Part shown: in pieces, positions 44,378-52,860 of the stretch
How the letters are laid out: every line of letters starts with the position of its first letter
Numbering within the stretch: the first letter of the stretch is position 1
NCBI GenBank assembly: GCA_934317215.1
Contig: CAKREH010000022.1
Coordinates: 1-56,669 of the forward strand
Direction of reading: 5' to 3'
Source: an uncultured Roseburia sp.
GTDB lineage: Bacteria > Bacillota > Clostridia > Lachnospirales > Lachnospiraceae
DNA: 56,669 nucleotides
Position numbers and translations under genes: made by a program
Notes under the pieces: generated by a model
Told to the model about the DNA's origin: nothing
The model's database searches: none
What the model saw: only the letters and a program-made list of their open reading frames with translations

Positions 44378-46171
44378 TTACTCCTGCAAGCCCGCAAACT
44401 GCGCCATATAAAGTTTGTAATAAGCTCCCTTTTTCTCCATCAGTTCCGCCGGGCTGCCCTGCTCTAAGATACCGCCCTTGTCAATCACAAAAATGCGGTC
44501 TGCGTTCTGGATCGTGGAGAGTCTGTGTGCGATCACAAAACTGGTTCTGCCGGAAAGCAGTGCCTCGATTCCCTGCTGCACTAAAAGTTCCGTGTGTGTA
44601 TCAATGCTGGATGTTGCCTCATCTAAAATGAGGATCTTCGGCATGGAGATCATCGTCCTCGCAAATGCGATCAACTGCCTCTGTCCGATGGAAAGTCCTG
44701 CGCCATGCTCTTTTAACTCCGTGTCATAACCCTTTTCCATTTTCATGATAAAGTCATGCGCATTGACCGCCTTTGCAGCAGCGATCATTTCCTCATCGGT
44801 GGCATCTAATTTTCCATAGAGAATGTTGTCGCGGACCGTCCCATGAAAAATGAAATTGTCCTGTGTCATGACACCCATCTGGCGTCTCAGACTCTCAATG
44901 GAAACCTTTGTCAGATCGCAGCCATCCACCAAAATTTTCCCCTCTTCAATGTCATAAAAACGGCTGATCAGATTGACGATCGTTGTTTTTCCTGCTCCGG
45001 TCGGACCGATCAGTGCGATCGTCTCACCCGGTTTTACGGAAAAGCTGACATCGGAGAGCACCTTTGTCTCCGCCGGTGTTCCTTTGTCGTAAGTAAAATT
45101 CACATGGGAAAACTCGACGCTTCCCTTAATATCCGGCAGCTCTGTCACATCTTCTGCATCCACGATGTCCGCATCAGTGTCTAAGATATCAAAGATACGC
45201 TCTGCTGCGGTAAGATTCGTAACCAGGTTGTTATAAAAGTTGCTTAAGTTCATGATCGGATTCCAGAACATATTGATATAAGTTCCGAATGCCACTAAAA
45301 GTCCGACCGATACTTTTTCAAATCCAAGGAAACGGATGCCGACCAGATAAAGCATCATGGCACCGATTCCCCAGCAGAAATCGATGACCGGGCCAAACAT
45401 GTCTGCGTAAGTCACCGCATCCACGAATGATTTCTGGTGTTCATCGGTCAGTCCCTCAAAGATTTCCTGCGTCTCATCCTCTGCTGCAAAACTCTGCACC
45501 ACATTCATTCCGGCAATATCCTCATGAACATAGGCATTTAAGTTAGATGCCTTTTTCCGGAAAATCTGCCAGCGTTTATGGGACGCCGTCTGTACAAACC
45601 AGATTCCCGCGATCATAAGCGGGATTGTGGACAGGGACGCAAGCGCCAGTCTCCAGTCTTTTACCAGCATGATCACGACGACTCCGACTACCGTCACAAA
45701 TTCCGGCACCAGCGTTGTGACAACATTGACCAGCACGTCCTTTAGGGAATTGACATCCCCGATGATACGCGCAAGGATTTTTCCAGTCGGTCTGCTGTCA
45801 AAAAATGAAAACGACAGCGTCTGGATATGCTCATAGAGATCCTGGCGGATCTGAAGTAAAATTTTATTGGATATTACCGCCATCGCATACATTCTGAGTT
45901 TTACCATCACAATAAAGATCAGGTTTAACACAAGCGCAAAAATTCCAAGCCGGATCAGTCCATGCAGATCGGACTGTGCAATATAGTGATCGATTGCTTC
46001 CTCGATCAAGAGCGGGTTTACCAGGGAGATCGCCACTGTGATCCCCATACATACTAACACGGCAATAATCGTGCCTTTATACGCAAGCAGATAGGAAAAC
46101 AGCCGCCGCATGATTTTTTTCTTGTCGGTATTTTCCATAAATTCGTCTTCACGATACGAATTGACTGCCAT
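44378..46171 (-). CDS. ABC exporter half-transporter, catalytic subunit (BmrD/TM288-like)
   Basis: The 597-residue protein has six N-terminal membrane helices (about 25-310) and an ATPase domain with Walker A GPTGAGKTT, signature LSIGQRQLIAFAR, and Walker B ILILDEATSSID with the catalytic Glu. With the partner encoded just upstream it should form a heterodimeric multidrug exporter. The start codon overlaps the partner's stop (TAATG) and AGGAGGGGAGG lies ahead. The partner has Asp in place of the catalytic Glu, the known asymmetry of such heterodimers. Substrates are probably drugs or peptides. Confidence 0.92.
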   Translation of the reverse strand: MAVNSYREDEFMENTDKKKIMRRLFSYLLAYKGTIIAVLVCMGITVAISLVNPLLIEEAIDHYIAQSDLHGLIRLGIFALVLNLIFIVMVKLRMYAMAVISNKILLQIRQDLYEHIQTLSFSFFDSRPTGKILARIIGDVNSLKDVLVNVVTTLVPEFVTVVGVVVIMLVKDWRLALASLSTIPLMIAGIWFVQTASHKRWQIFRKKASNLNAYVHEDIAGMNVVQSFAAEDETQEIFEGLTDEHQKSFVDAVTYADMFGPVIDFCWGIGAMMLYLVGIRFLGFEKVSVGLLVAFGTYINMFWNPIMNLSNFYNNLVTNLTAAERIFDILDTDADIVDAEDVTELPDIKGSVEFSHVNFTYDKGTPAETKVLSDVSFSVKPGETIALIGPTGAGKTTIVNLISRFYDIEEGKILVDGCDLTKVSIESLRRQMGVMTQDNFIFHGTVRDNILYGKLDATDEEMIAAAKAVNAHDFIMKMEKGYDTELKEHGAGLSIGQRQLIAFARTMISMPKILILDEATSSIDTHTELLVQQGIEALLSGRTSFVIAHRLSTIQNADRIFVIDKGGILEQGSPAELMEKKGAYYKLYMAQFAGLQE

Positions 46172-47901
46172 TACATCGCCTCCCCTCCTAAGAACGTGCC
46201 ATACTGCGCCATGTAAGTCTCATAATAAAGACCGCGCTTTGCAAGCAGTTCCTGATGTGTTCCGCGCTCCGCAATCTTTCCGTTTTTCAGATAGATGATC
46301 TCATCTGCATGACAGACCGCAGAAATACGGTGCGCAATGATCATTTTCGTTGTATCTTTTAATTCATTTAATGTTTTCTGGATCTCATGTTCCGTCTCCA
46401 TATCAAGTGCGGACGTGGAATCGTCCAAAATCAGGATCGGTGCCTGTTTTGCAATGGCACGTGCAATACTGATACGCTGCTTTTGTCCACCGGAAAGTCC
46501 GACACCGCGCTCACCGATGACGGTCGCATACTGTTCATCCATTTTTTCAATGAAATCTTTTGCCTGTGCACAGTCTGCCGCTCTGCGGATCTCATCGAAC
46601 GGCATCACCTTTCGCTGTCCCATCTTAATGTTTTCCTCGATCGTGTCGGAAAACAAAAATACATCCTGCAGGACAACGGAAATACTGCTGCGAAGCTGTT
46701 TTAAAGAAAGTTTCCGCACATCCGTGTCATCTACTTTTACAGTGCCGTCCGTCACATCATAAAAACGCTGTAACAGATTGACGATCGATGATTTTCCCGA
46801 ACCGGTCGCACCCATGATCCCGATGGTTTTTCCTGCCGGAACCGTAAAGTTAATATCAGAAAGAATATTTTTCCCCTCGATGGAAAATGAAACGTGTTCA
46901 AAGGAAATGTTGCCTTTCACCTGATCTAACACGACAGGCTGTTCCTCATCCTTGATCATCGCTGTCTCCCCGTAAATCTTCTTGATCTTCTTGTAAGAAG
47001 CAACGGCGGAGGACAGGTCATTCGTCAGCCAGCCGAGCATCTCCATCGGCCAGGTACAGTTTCTGCTGTACTCGACAAATGCGACCAGCGCACCGAGCGT
47101 CATATTTCCATGCATCACGGAAACACCACCCAAAATCGTCATGGCAACCGGAAGCGCTTTTCCCACAAACTGAAAATACGGATAATATTTTACCAGCACC
47201 TTTGACTGGCTGATATTTAAGTCATAATAACGTTTGTTGTGTGACAAAAATTTTTCAATCTCAAATTTTTCCCTGGCAAATGCTTTTACGGTACGTACAC
47301 CCGCAAGATTTTCCTCTGCAACCGTGGTCAGCACCGCATTTTCCTCACTGATATCCTCGTAAATCTTATCCAGTTTCTGCTCCATGATGATTGCGATCGC
47401 CCCGCAGGAAATCATCGTCACAAGCGGTATCAGCGCCAGTTTCCAGTTCAAATGAAACATGCAGCAGAGCACCATGCTCACATGGATAACGACCTCGATC
47501 GTCAGCATACCGACATATCCCATCGCATTCCAGATCTTGTCGACATCATCCTTGACTCTCGCCATCAGTTCTCCTGTGTTCGTATTGTCAAAATAATTCA
47601 TCGACAACGTCTGAATGTGCCGGAACAGATCCTTACGGATCTGTGCACCGATCTTAGAACTTAAGACGTCAAATGAAAACTCTTTGCAATATCCAAAAAT
47701 ACAGCGTCCGATCCCAACCGCAATGATTCCCACCAGAAGCCCGGTGAGCAGTTCCATTTTCCCGCCGGTGATAACCTCATCTACGATCCGCTGTGTGATC
47801 TGCGGATAAACCATATCCAGTCCGGTTGCAATGACCATGGAACATATTGCGAACAAATACCCGTACCAGTAATGTCCGATATATGTATGTAACTTTTTCA
47901 T
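46171..47901 (-). CDS. ABC exporter half-transporter, degenerate-site subunit (BmrC/TM287-like)
   Basis: A protein of about 576 residues with six membrane helices and an ATPase domain (Walker A GATGSGKSS, signature LSGGQKQRISIARA). Walker B reads ILILDDSTSALD, so Asp replaces the usual catalytic Glu, as in the degenerate site of heterodimeric exporters such as TM287/288. The start is set at ATG 47901 (MKKLHTYIGHYWYG). The frame is open for 60 further codons, but these run through an intrinsic terminator and are a leader. Translationally coupled to its partner. Expression appears to be controlled by a leader peptide and terminator upstream. Confidence 0.9.
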   Translation of the reverse strand: MKKLHTYIGHYWYGYLFAICSMVIATGLDMVYPQITQRIVDEVITGGKMELLTGLLVGIIAVGIGRCIFGYCKEFSFDVLSSKIGAQIRKDLFRHIQTLSMNYFDNTNTGELMARVKDDVDKIWNAMGYVGMLTIEVVIHVSMVLCCMFHLNWKLALIPLVTMISCGAIAIIMEQKLDKIYEDISEENAVLTTVAEENLAGVRTVKAFAREKFEIEKFLSHNKRYYDLNISQSKVLVKYYPYFQFVGKALPVAMTILGGVSVMHGNMTLGALVAFVEYSRNCTWPMEMLGWLTNDLSSAVASYKKIKKIYGETAMIKDEEQPVVLDQVKGNISFEHVSFSIEGKNILSDINFTVPAGKTIGIMGATGSGKSSIVNLLQRFYDVTDGTVKVDDTDVRKLSLKQLRSSISVVLQDVFLFSDTIEENIKMGQRKVMPFDEIRRAADCAQAKDFIEKMDEQYATVIGERGVGLSGGQKQRISIARAIAKQAPILILDDSTSALDMETEHEIQKTLNELKDTTKMIIAHRISAVCHADEIIYLKNGKIAERGTHQELLAKRGLYYETYMAQYGTFLGGEAM

Positions 47902-48029
47902 AAATTCCTGTGATTCCTCCTTACTTTCCCCTCTTACATTCCCCGGTTTCTGACATATTTTTGTGCCGAAACACACCACTCTGGCGGCATACAGCAGCCT
48001 GCACGCTTTGCAAACAGACCCGTTAACAC

Positions 48030-48063
48030 AAAAAAATCCCGCGGTGTCATATCTCACCACGGG
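48030..48063 (-). terminator. Intrinsic terminator in the leader of the ABC exporter operon
   Basis: Read leftward, CCCGTGGTG pairs with CACCGCGGG around an 8-nt loop, followed by ATTTTTTT. It lies 40 bp after the leader ORF stop and about 130 bp before the first exporter gene, so transcription must pass it to express the exporter. Confidence 0.85.
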
Positions 48064-48102
48064 AAGTATGTCAAAAAACATTCTATTTACTTTTGCATGA
48101 AC

Positions 48103-48186
48103 TTATGCCAGTGTAACAGAATTAACCGAGGTAATTGCAGGATGATTATGCAGTTCGTTGATTGTAACATTTGTTAATCTAATCAT
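48103..48186 (-). CDS. 27-residue leader peptide (putative attenuator ORF)
   Basis: The ORF is ATG to TAA, starting MIRLTNVTINELHNHP and ending SVNSVTLA, with AGAGAGG placed about 9 nt ahead of the ATG. It lies about 36 nt after a consensus promoter and 40 bp before an intrinsic terminator, and is followed by a heterodimeric ABC exporter. In Bacillus, bmrB is a similar leader ORF; drug-stalled translation of it prevents termination and induces bmrCD. I infer the same here. The alternative, that it is a small exported peptide, cannot be excluded. The peptide has no cysteine and no signal sequence. Confidence 0.65.
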   Translation of the reverse strand: MIRLTNVTINELHNHPAITSVNSVTLA

Positions 48187-48228
48187 TACTTTTACCTCTC
48201 TTTCTTTCAAATTTTAGATTACTTTGCA

Positions 48229-48257
48229 AGTATACGCTTACGGGGGTGGGTTGTCAA
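48229..48257 (-). promoter_or_regulatory. Consensus promoter of the leader-ABC exporter transcript
   Basis: On the minus strand TTGACA (48257-48252), a 17-bp spacer and TATACT (48234-48229) match the vegetative sigma factor consensus almost perfectly. Transcription should begin near 48222. A strong constitutive promoter fits control by attenuation downstream. Confidence 0.85.
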
Positions 48258-48464
48258 GGGGTGGTGAAAGATTGTGTTTATCCGGTAAACTCTTCTATTC
48301 CAATTTTTTTATATACTATCCCACAATTTTCCATTTTATATTCAATCAAATTCTGGATTTTTTCATTACATGTTACAAAAAAATCTGATGCATTGGTCTA
48401 TCAGATCTCATCAGCTGATATTTAATAAGATCTAAGAAAGCAAGCATCTCTTATCTTTTTATTT

Positions 48465-48529
48465 TGATCCAACAGGATTCCAAACAGGTTAAATAAATCC
48501 TGATTGTTTCCATTATGAAAATACAGGTT
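48465..48529 (-). pseudogene. Remnant of an Rpn-family nuclease/transposase gene
   Basis: These 65 bases match 55111-55175 of the intact Rpn gene with two differences, and on the minus strand still encode NLYFHNGNNQDLFNLFGILL. The frame is lost soon after on both sides. The remnant marks the left edge of the accessory island and forms a direct repeat with the intact gene at its right edge. The rest of the 48258-48591 gap is AT-rich, with no other feature that I can support. Confidence 0.8.
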
Positions 48530-48591
48530 ATGACTTATAATGCCAAATTCATCAAACAAAACAACATTCTCTGACACTAAATGAATAATTC

Positions 48592-51500
48592 CTATGATTT
48601 CTTTCTCAGATTAATGATTTCCTGTATCATATTCATTATCCATTCATCATTTCCTTTTCCTACGACATCCTCAATTTCGTCAAAAACATCATATATTTTT
48701 TCTTTAAAGTCTGACCTGTACTGTAATAATAGCTCCATTCTTTTTTTGTTCTGTTCATTTATATAGTCCTTAATCGCATTTTTAAAGATATCTACAAAAG
48801 GCTGAATAATCTTATCCCGTTCAATTCCCTTGGTAAAATCACACACATCTGCCAAATATCTTTTTTTATCTGTCTGATTCTTTAATTCTAAACCTTTGTC
48901 TACATCAGAAAATGGATTATATTTGTGTCCAGATTTCTTGTCATACATTTGCTCAAAACTCTTCCTAAATTCTGTTTTGTCATCCTCCTTTGCAACACTT
49001 TTATACCTCATATCCACAGCAATAATTTGATTCTTCAGTACTGCAAACATACTTTCCCACTTACTGTTTGTACCTTGACGATCTCTTAATAACTCAATTG
49101 TTTTACTTTTTTTATTCAAAAATACTTCTTGATAACCTACCTTTAACAAACAATCCCACCGATCCTCCGACACTCCATTATATCCTGCACTATTCTCTGA
49201 ATTTTTCCCAAGCAGTCTAGTAACATTGGCATTTACTGTCATATGATGCTTACGATTCCAATCAAACAAAGATGCCTCATAAAACATTCTTCTAATATCC
49301 TCTTGAAGCGCATTTAGGAATTCAGTACCTTCTACCAATTTATTTATTTCGCCGTTATTAATATATCCTACATTCCATTCATCTAACAGAATCGCCTCAA
49401 ACAACTTTTTCAGATATCTTCTGTTAGAAATAACATATTCTGGTTTATTTCTAATCTGTGTATCCGCAACAAATGGGATCAGATTCTCTGTTATCACATG
49501 GTAAATAATCTCTTTCCACTCTTCAGAACAAGGCATTTGTGCAACAACACCTTGATTTTCATAAAAATAGGATACACTTTTAGGAAATATATTCTCATCA
49601 AGCTTTTTGCACAGTTCATAATTATGTCTGCTCCACTCTCTTGCAATTAAAATATCTTCCCGTCCTCCATAAAAGATATCCGCTCCGGTAAATATACAAA
49701 AAAGAGGCTTCCCTGGACAAGCATTATATAAAAGAGGAAGTATTCTCTGCAATTCGGTTGGTCTGCCTGCATCCAGTTTTTTTATATAGAAAATGGCATC
49801 AAACATCACCTTATTATCACTGTACTCGGTGAATATCTGATTTAAATGTTTTTTTATCCCCAATCCACGTTCAATATGATCCAGACCACAGGTATCTATA
49901 AAACATATCTTCTTTAGTCCTTTTTGTTTCAACATATAGGCATAATCATTTGATATGGAGTCCTTAATCTTAATTTCCTCAACAATTCCTGATAAAGATT
50001 TTCCTTTCACCACCTTGAGGCACAGTTCCAGAAAGACTTTCTCTCTTTTTCCCATATCTTCCAAATTTATCTTCCAATTATTATGTTGAGATTCAAAGTC
50101 AATACCATGATATTCACCTATTGCCAAAACAATACTTTCATACAGCTTTTCATAATAATTCTTTAATGTTTTATTCTCTATTTTGTCATCTTCCTGTTTT
50201 TCTGTTTCATCCTCATCTGAATATTCTTTATAAAAAGAATAAATTCTTTTAATACTATTGGAAACTTCGCTAAATATCCGCTTCGTATCAGTTTCAAAAG
50301 TGCTTTTTAAATAATAAAACTCTCTGACATCAAAAAACCCCCTGCTCACATTAATAACATCGAAAGGCTCTGTTTTATAGGATTGTTCTCCAACAATTTC
50401 CTTAATTTTTCCATTTAAAACCTCGCTAATATAATCCTGCAATGATACCTGACCAACATCACTATTATCTATTTTATTCTTAATCTGTTCACGGTATTTT
50501 TCAAACTCCTCCATACGAAGAATGGCAGACAACTGCTGTTCTGTTATCTGTTCCTCTCTAGAAATCATTGCCAATGTTTTAAGTATATCATCATATAAGA
50601 GTTCAATTTCCTTTTGCTCGGCCTCATCATCTTTGCAGATTGTATCTTTCATATCTGCAAGAACCTTATCTATTCTTTCACTACTCTTACTCTTTTGACT
50701 GGGTATTTTCTGTTTTAATATTGCTGACAAACATTCTAACTGGGGTAAAAGCATTTTTACATAACCCAGCATGTTCATAGTCAAATCAATATAGGGAAGA
50801 TTAAATACATCAGTAAAAATATACTCTATTACATTTAGATGTGTCTGCTTCACCATCTTTTTAGCAAATTTATCTTTTGCCAATATTTTCACATCTACCA
50901 TTGGCTTGTCACAATAGTCCATCAATTCATAATTAATATCCATCCTTGTAGTCTGACCATCTCCGGAGGCATTCACTTCTTCACCATGTAACAGTAACTC
51001 CTTAATGAAGGAGGACTTTCCCGCTCCGCTACCTCCCAACAGCAAAATATTGATATCCTGTGCCTCTTTTGCATTCTTTCTATGATATATCCACTCAATC
51101 TGCATTTTTCCACTATTATACTCAAATAAAAGAATCCCCTGGTTTCTCAACCATTCAAAGACTTGACGCATTTGAATGAAATATACTATTTTAAAGGGAT
51201 TGTTCCCATCTCCCACATTACATAGTGACTGATTGATTCCTATTAGATACTTAATATCTTGTCTCTGTATATAAACAGGACCTCCTGATAATCCGTCCAG
51301 CAAATCCTTATCCGTGAATTCTTTATACCAATGTATGCTGTCTGTTAATTTATAAATTCCCAACTTGTCCATCACCGGAAAGGTACTTTCTCTCCTTCCT
51401 TCCAAACGTAATCTCCGATTGATATCACTATCATTTAATATTTCTGGATACCCTTCTGTAAATACTTGTGTATCTTCTACGTTATCAAAATTAATATACT

Positions 51501-51810
51501 CTTCAAACTCTATACTAATTGCTTCATCCAAAACCACTAACAATGCAGCAATATCATTTTCATTATCGAATACCTCTCCATAAGCAATTTCAATATGCTT
51601 TATATATTCCTTCTCAATACTTCTCCCCTGGTTATCATAAAACTCCAAATTGACATAATCCTTGATATCTAAATCGGTCTCCTTCAAATCCCTGACAACA
51701 TGATAATTGGTAATAACAATATAGGAATTTTTCTTCCTGGCTTTGCAAGGAAATATAATTCCACTACCATGCCTGTTATATGTTTCAATAAATACAAGAT
51801 TTTTCATCAT
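48592..51810 (-). CDS. Trypsin-like serine protease fused to a large GTPase
   Basis: The 1072-residue protein has no signal peptide or clear membrane segment. Residues 1-225 are a trypsin-like protease with apparent triad His37 (TNYHVV), Asp86 (ENDIAAL) and Ser175 (GLSGGPV). A TRAFAC-type GTPase follows: G1 GGSGAGKSS (259-267), a possible G2 in GDGQTTR (284-290), G3 DTCG (639-642) and a G4-like TGAD (708-711). About 350 mostly helical residues separate G2 and G3. The C-terminal 300 residues are helical. It is the last gene of a four-gene operon, 12 bp after the MBL gene. The layout recalls defence or stress systems in which a nucleotide-binding sensor activates a protease. I do not recognise a named family; AT-rich coding suggests transfer. 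Confidence 0.8.
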   Translation of the reverse strand: MMKNLVFIETYNRHGSGIIFPCKARKKNSYIVITNYHVVRDLKETDLDIKDYVNLEFYDNQGRSIEKEYIKHIEIAYGEVFDNENDIAALLVVLDEAISIEFEEYINFDNVEDTQVFTEGYPEILNDSDINRRLRLEGRRESTFPVMDKLGIYKLTDSIHWYKEFTDKDLLDGLSGGPVYIQRQDIKYLIGINQSLCNVGDGNNPFKIVYFIQMRQVFEWLRNQGILLFEYNSGKMQIEWIYHRKNAKEAQDINILLLGGSGAGKSSFIKELLLHGEEVNASGDGQTTRMDINYELMDYCDKPMVDVKILAKDKFAKKMVKQTHLNVIEYIFTDVFNLPYIDLTMNMLGYVKMLLPQLECLSAILKQKIPSQKSKSSERIDKVLADMKDTICKDDEAEQKEIELLYDDILKTLAMISREEQITEQQLSAILRMEEFEKYREQIKNKIDNSDVGQVSLQDYISEVLNGKIKEIVGEQSYKTEPFDVINVSRGFFDVREFYYLKSTFETDTKRIFSEVSNSIKRIYSFYKEYSDEDETEKQEDDKIENKTLKNYYEKLYESIVLAIGEYHGIDFESQHNNWKINLEDMGKREKVFLELCLKVVKGKSLSGIVEEIKIKDSISNDYAYMLKQKGLKKICFIDTCGLDHIERGLGIKKHLNQIFTEYSDNKVMFDAIFYIKKLDAGRPTELQRILPLLYNACPGKPLFCIFTGADIFYGGREDILIAREWSRHNYELCKKLDENIFPKSVSYFYENQGVVAQMPCSEEWKEIIYHVITENLIPFVADTQIRNKPEYVISNRRYLKKLFEAILLDEWNVGYINNGEINKLVEGTEFLNALQEDIRRMFYEASLFDWNRKHHMTVNANVTRLLGKNSENSAGYNGVSEDRWDCLLKVGYQEVFLNKKSKTIELLRDRQGTNSKWESMFAVLKNQIIAVDMRYKSVAKEDDKTEFRKSFEQMYDKKSGHKYNPFSDVDKGLELKNQTDKKRYLADVCDFTKGIERDKIIQPFVDIFKNAIKDYINEQNKKRMELLLQYRSDFKEKIYDVFDEIEDVVGKGNDEWIMNMIQEIINLRKKS

Positions 51811-51822
51811 GTGTTCCTACTC

Positions 51823-52800
51823 CTATACACTTATTTCTGATTTTTTTTCTATTCTATGAACCCAATCTGTAGGTTCTGCACATTTATAATCGGTGTTGGT
51901 ATAAATATTACACCCACGTTCGACTAATCCTTTAATAACATCTCGATTCGGATGCTTGTTTTCTCCAGTTTGCCCTTCCTTCATTGTAACTCCATATTTT
52001 TTACAAGAAAAAGTGTCTGCAAATTTCTCAATTCCCTCATTATTATCCTTTGCACCATGATGAGATAGTTTTATATAGTCAATATTTTCCATTCCCTTGA
52101 ATTCTTTTAGTATCTCATACACCTCTTTTACAGTCCCATCACCCATCATAAGCACTTTTTTTTCATTAAATTCTAATAAAAAAGAAATTGAACTTTGATT
52201 TTTTAATTCACTATCCTCCTGTACTTTTGTAGAACTTTCTGTTACTTTTTTCCAATTCCTCATAAGCTTTTTCAATGTATCAATATCAGGGGAAAGCAGC
52301 GTGATATATACATGCTCTTTCTCTAACATATCAGCACTCATTAAACCTCGTTGTACTTTGGATAAAATATGTACGGAAAGTTCTTCTTTTTTTCTCCGAC
52401 GCTCAATCACTTTATTTTCCCTATTGTAATTCCTAGCATAGCTTTTTATCAGCATTTTTTGAGATAACCTACGTCTTATTTCCTCGTGCAACTTATTTCC
52501 CTTGTCATACGTAATAAGAGTCTCATCGTATTTATTATATATGATAAATACATTATTCAAAAAATCACAAGTTTCATAATTCTCCAACAGATCTATGACT
52601 CCTACAATATGATCATTGTCCACATGTGTAACTACAATACCGTTTAATCGCTGCCCATTCAAAGCATCCGTTAAATCCTCTAATACATCCGTTTTTCCAC
52701 AGTCAACCATCAAATTGAAATATTTTCCGTTTGCATCAGAAACCCTAATTAGGAAAAAATCTCCCTGACCAACATCAAAACTCTTTACTACTATTCCCAT
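51823..52800 (-). CDS. ComEC/Rec2-like metallo-beta-lactamase-fold hydrolase
   Basis: A protein of about 325 residues with the motifs of the ComEC-like MBL group: FDVGQGDFFLIR, MVDCGKTD, the metal-binding THVDNDHIVG, MMGDGT and KLSHHGAKDNN. It should bind two metals and could cleave a nucleic acid, nucleotide or other phosphodiester; no membrane channel domain is present. The start at 52800 follows GAGGAT; 17 extra codons upstream are unsupported. It is third in the operon, 60 bp after the GH25-like gene and 12 bp before the protease-GTPase. MBL proteins of this group recur next to trypsin-like proteins in some prokaryotic defence loci. Confidence 0.88.
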   Translation of the reverse strand: MGIVVKSFDVGQGDFFLIRVSDANGKYFNLMVDCGKTDVLEDLTDALNGQRLNGIVVTHVDNDHIVGVIDLLENYETCDFLNNVFIIYNKYDETLITYDKGNKLHEEIRRRLSQKMLIKSYARNYNRENKVIERRRKKEELSVHILSKVQRGLMSADMLEKEHVYITLLSPDIDTLKKLMRNWKKVTESSTKVQEDSELKNQSSISFLLEFNEKKVLMMGDGTVKEVYEILKEFKGMENIDYIKLSHHGAKDNNEGIEKFADTFSCKKYGVTMKEGQTGENKHPNRDVIKGLVERGCNIYTNTDYKCAEPTDWVHRIEKKSEISV

Positions 52801-52860
52801 TATAAATCCTCTTTTCCGTCTGTATCTTTTATACGTTTTTCCAGTACACAAGTTAAATAA

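Noticed and set aside
47902..48081. The 60-codon N-terminal extension of the upstream ABC exporter gene
   Set aside because: It reads through an intrinsic terminator stem and T-tract and has no ribosome binding site at its start. The protein homology begins at the ATG at 47901.
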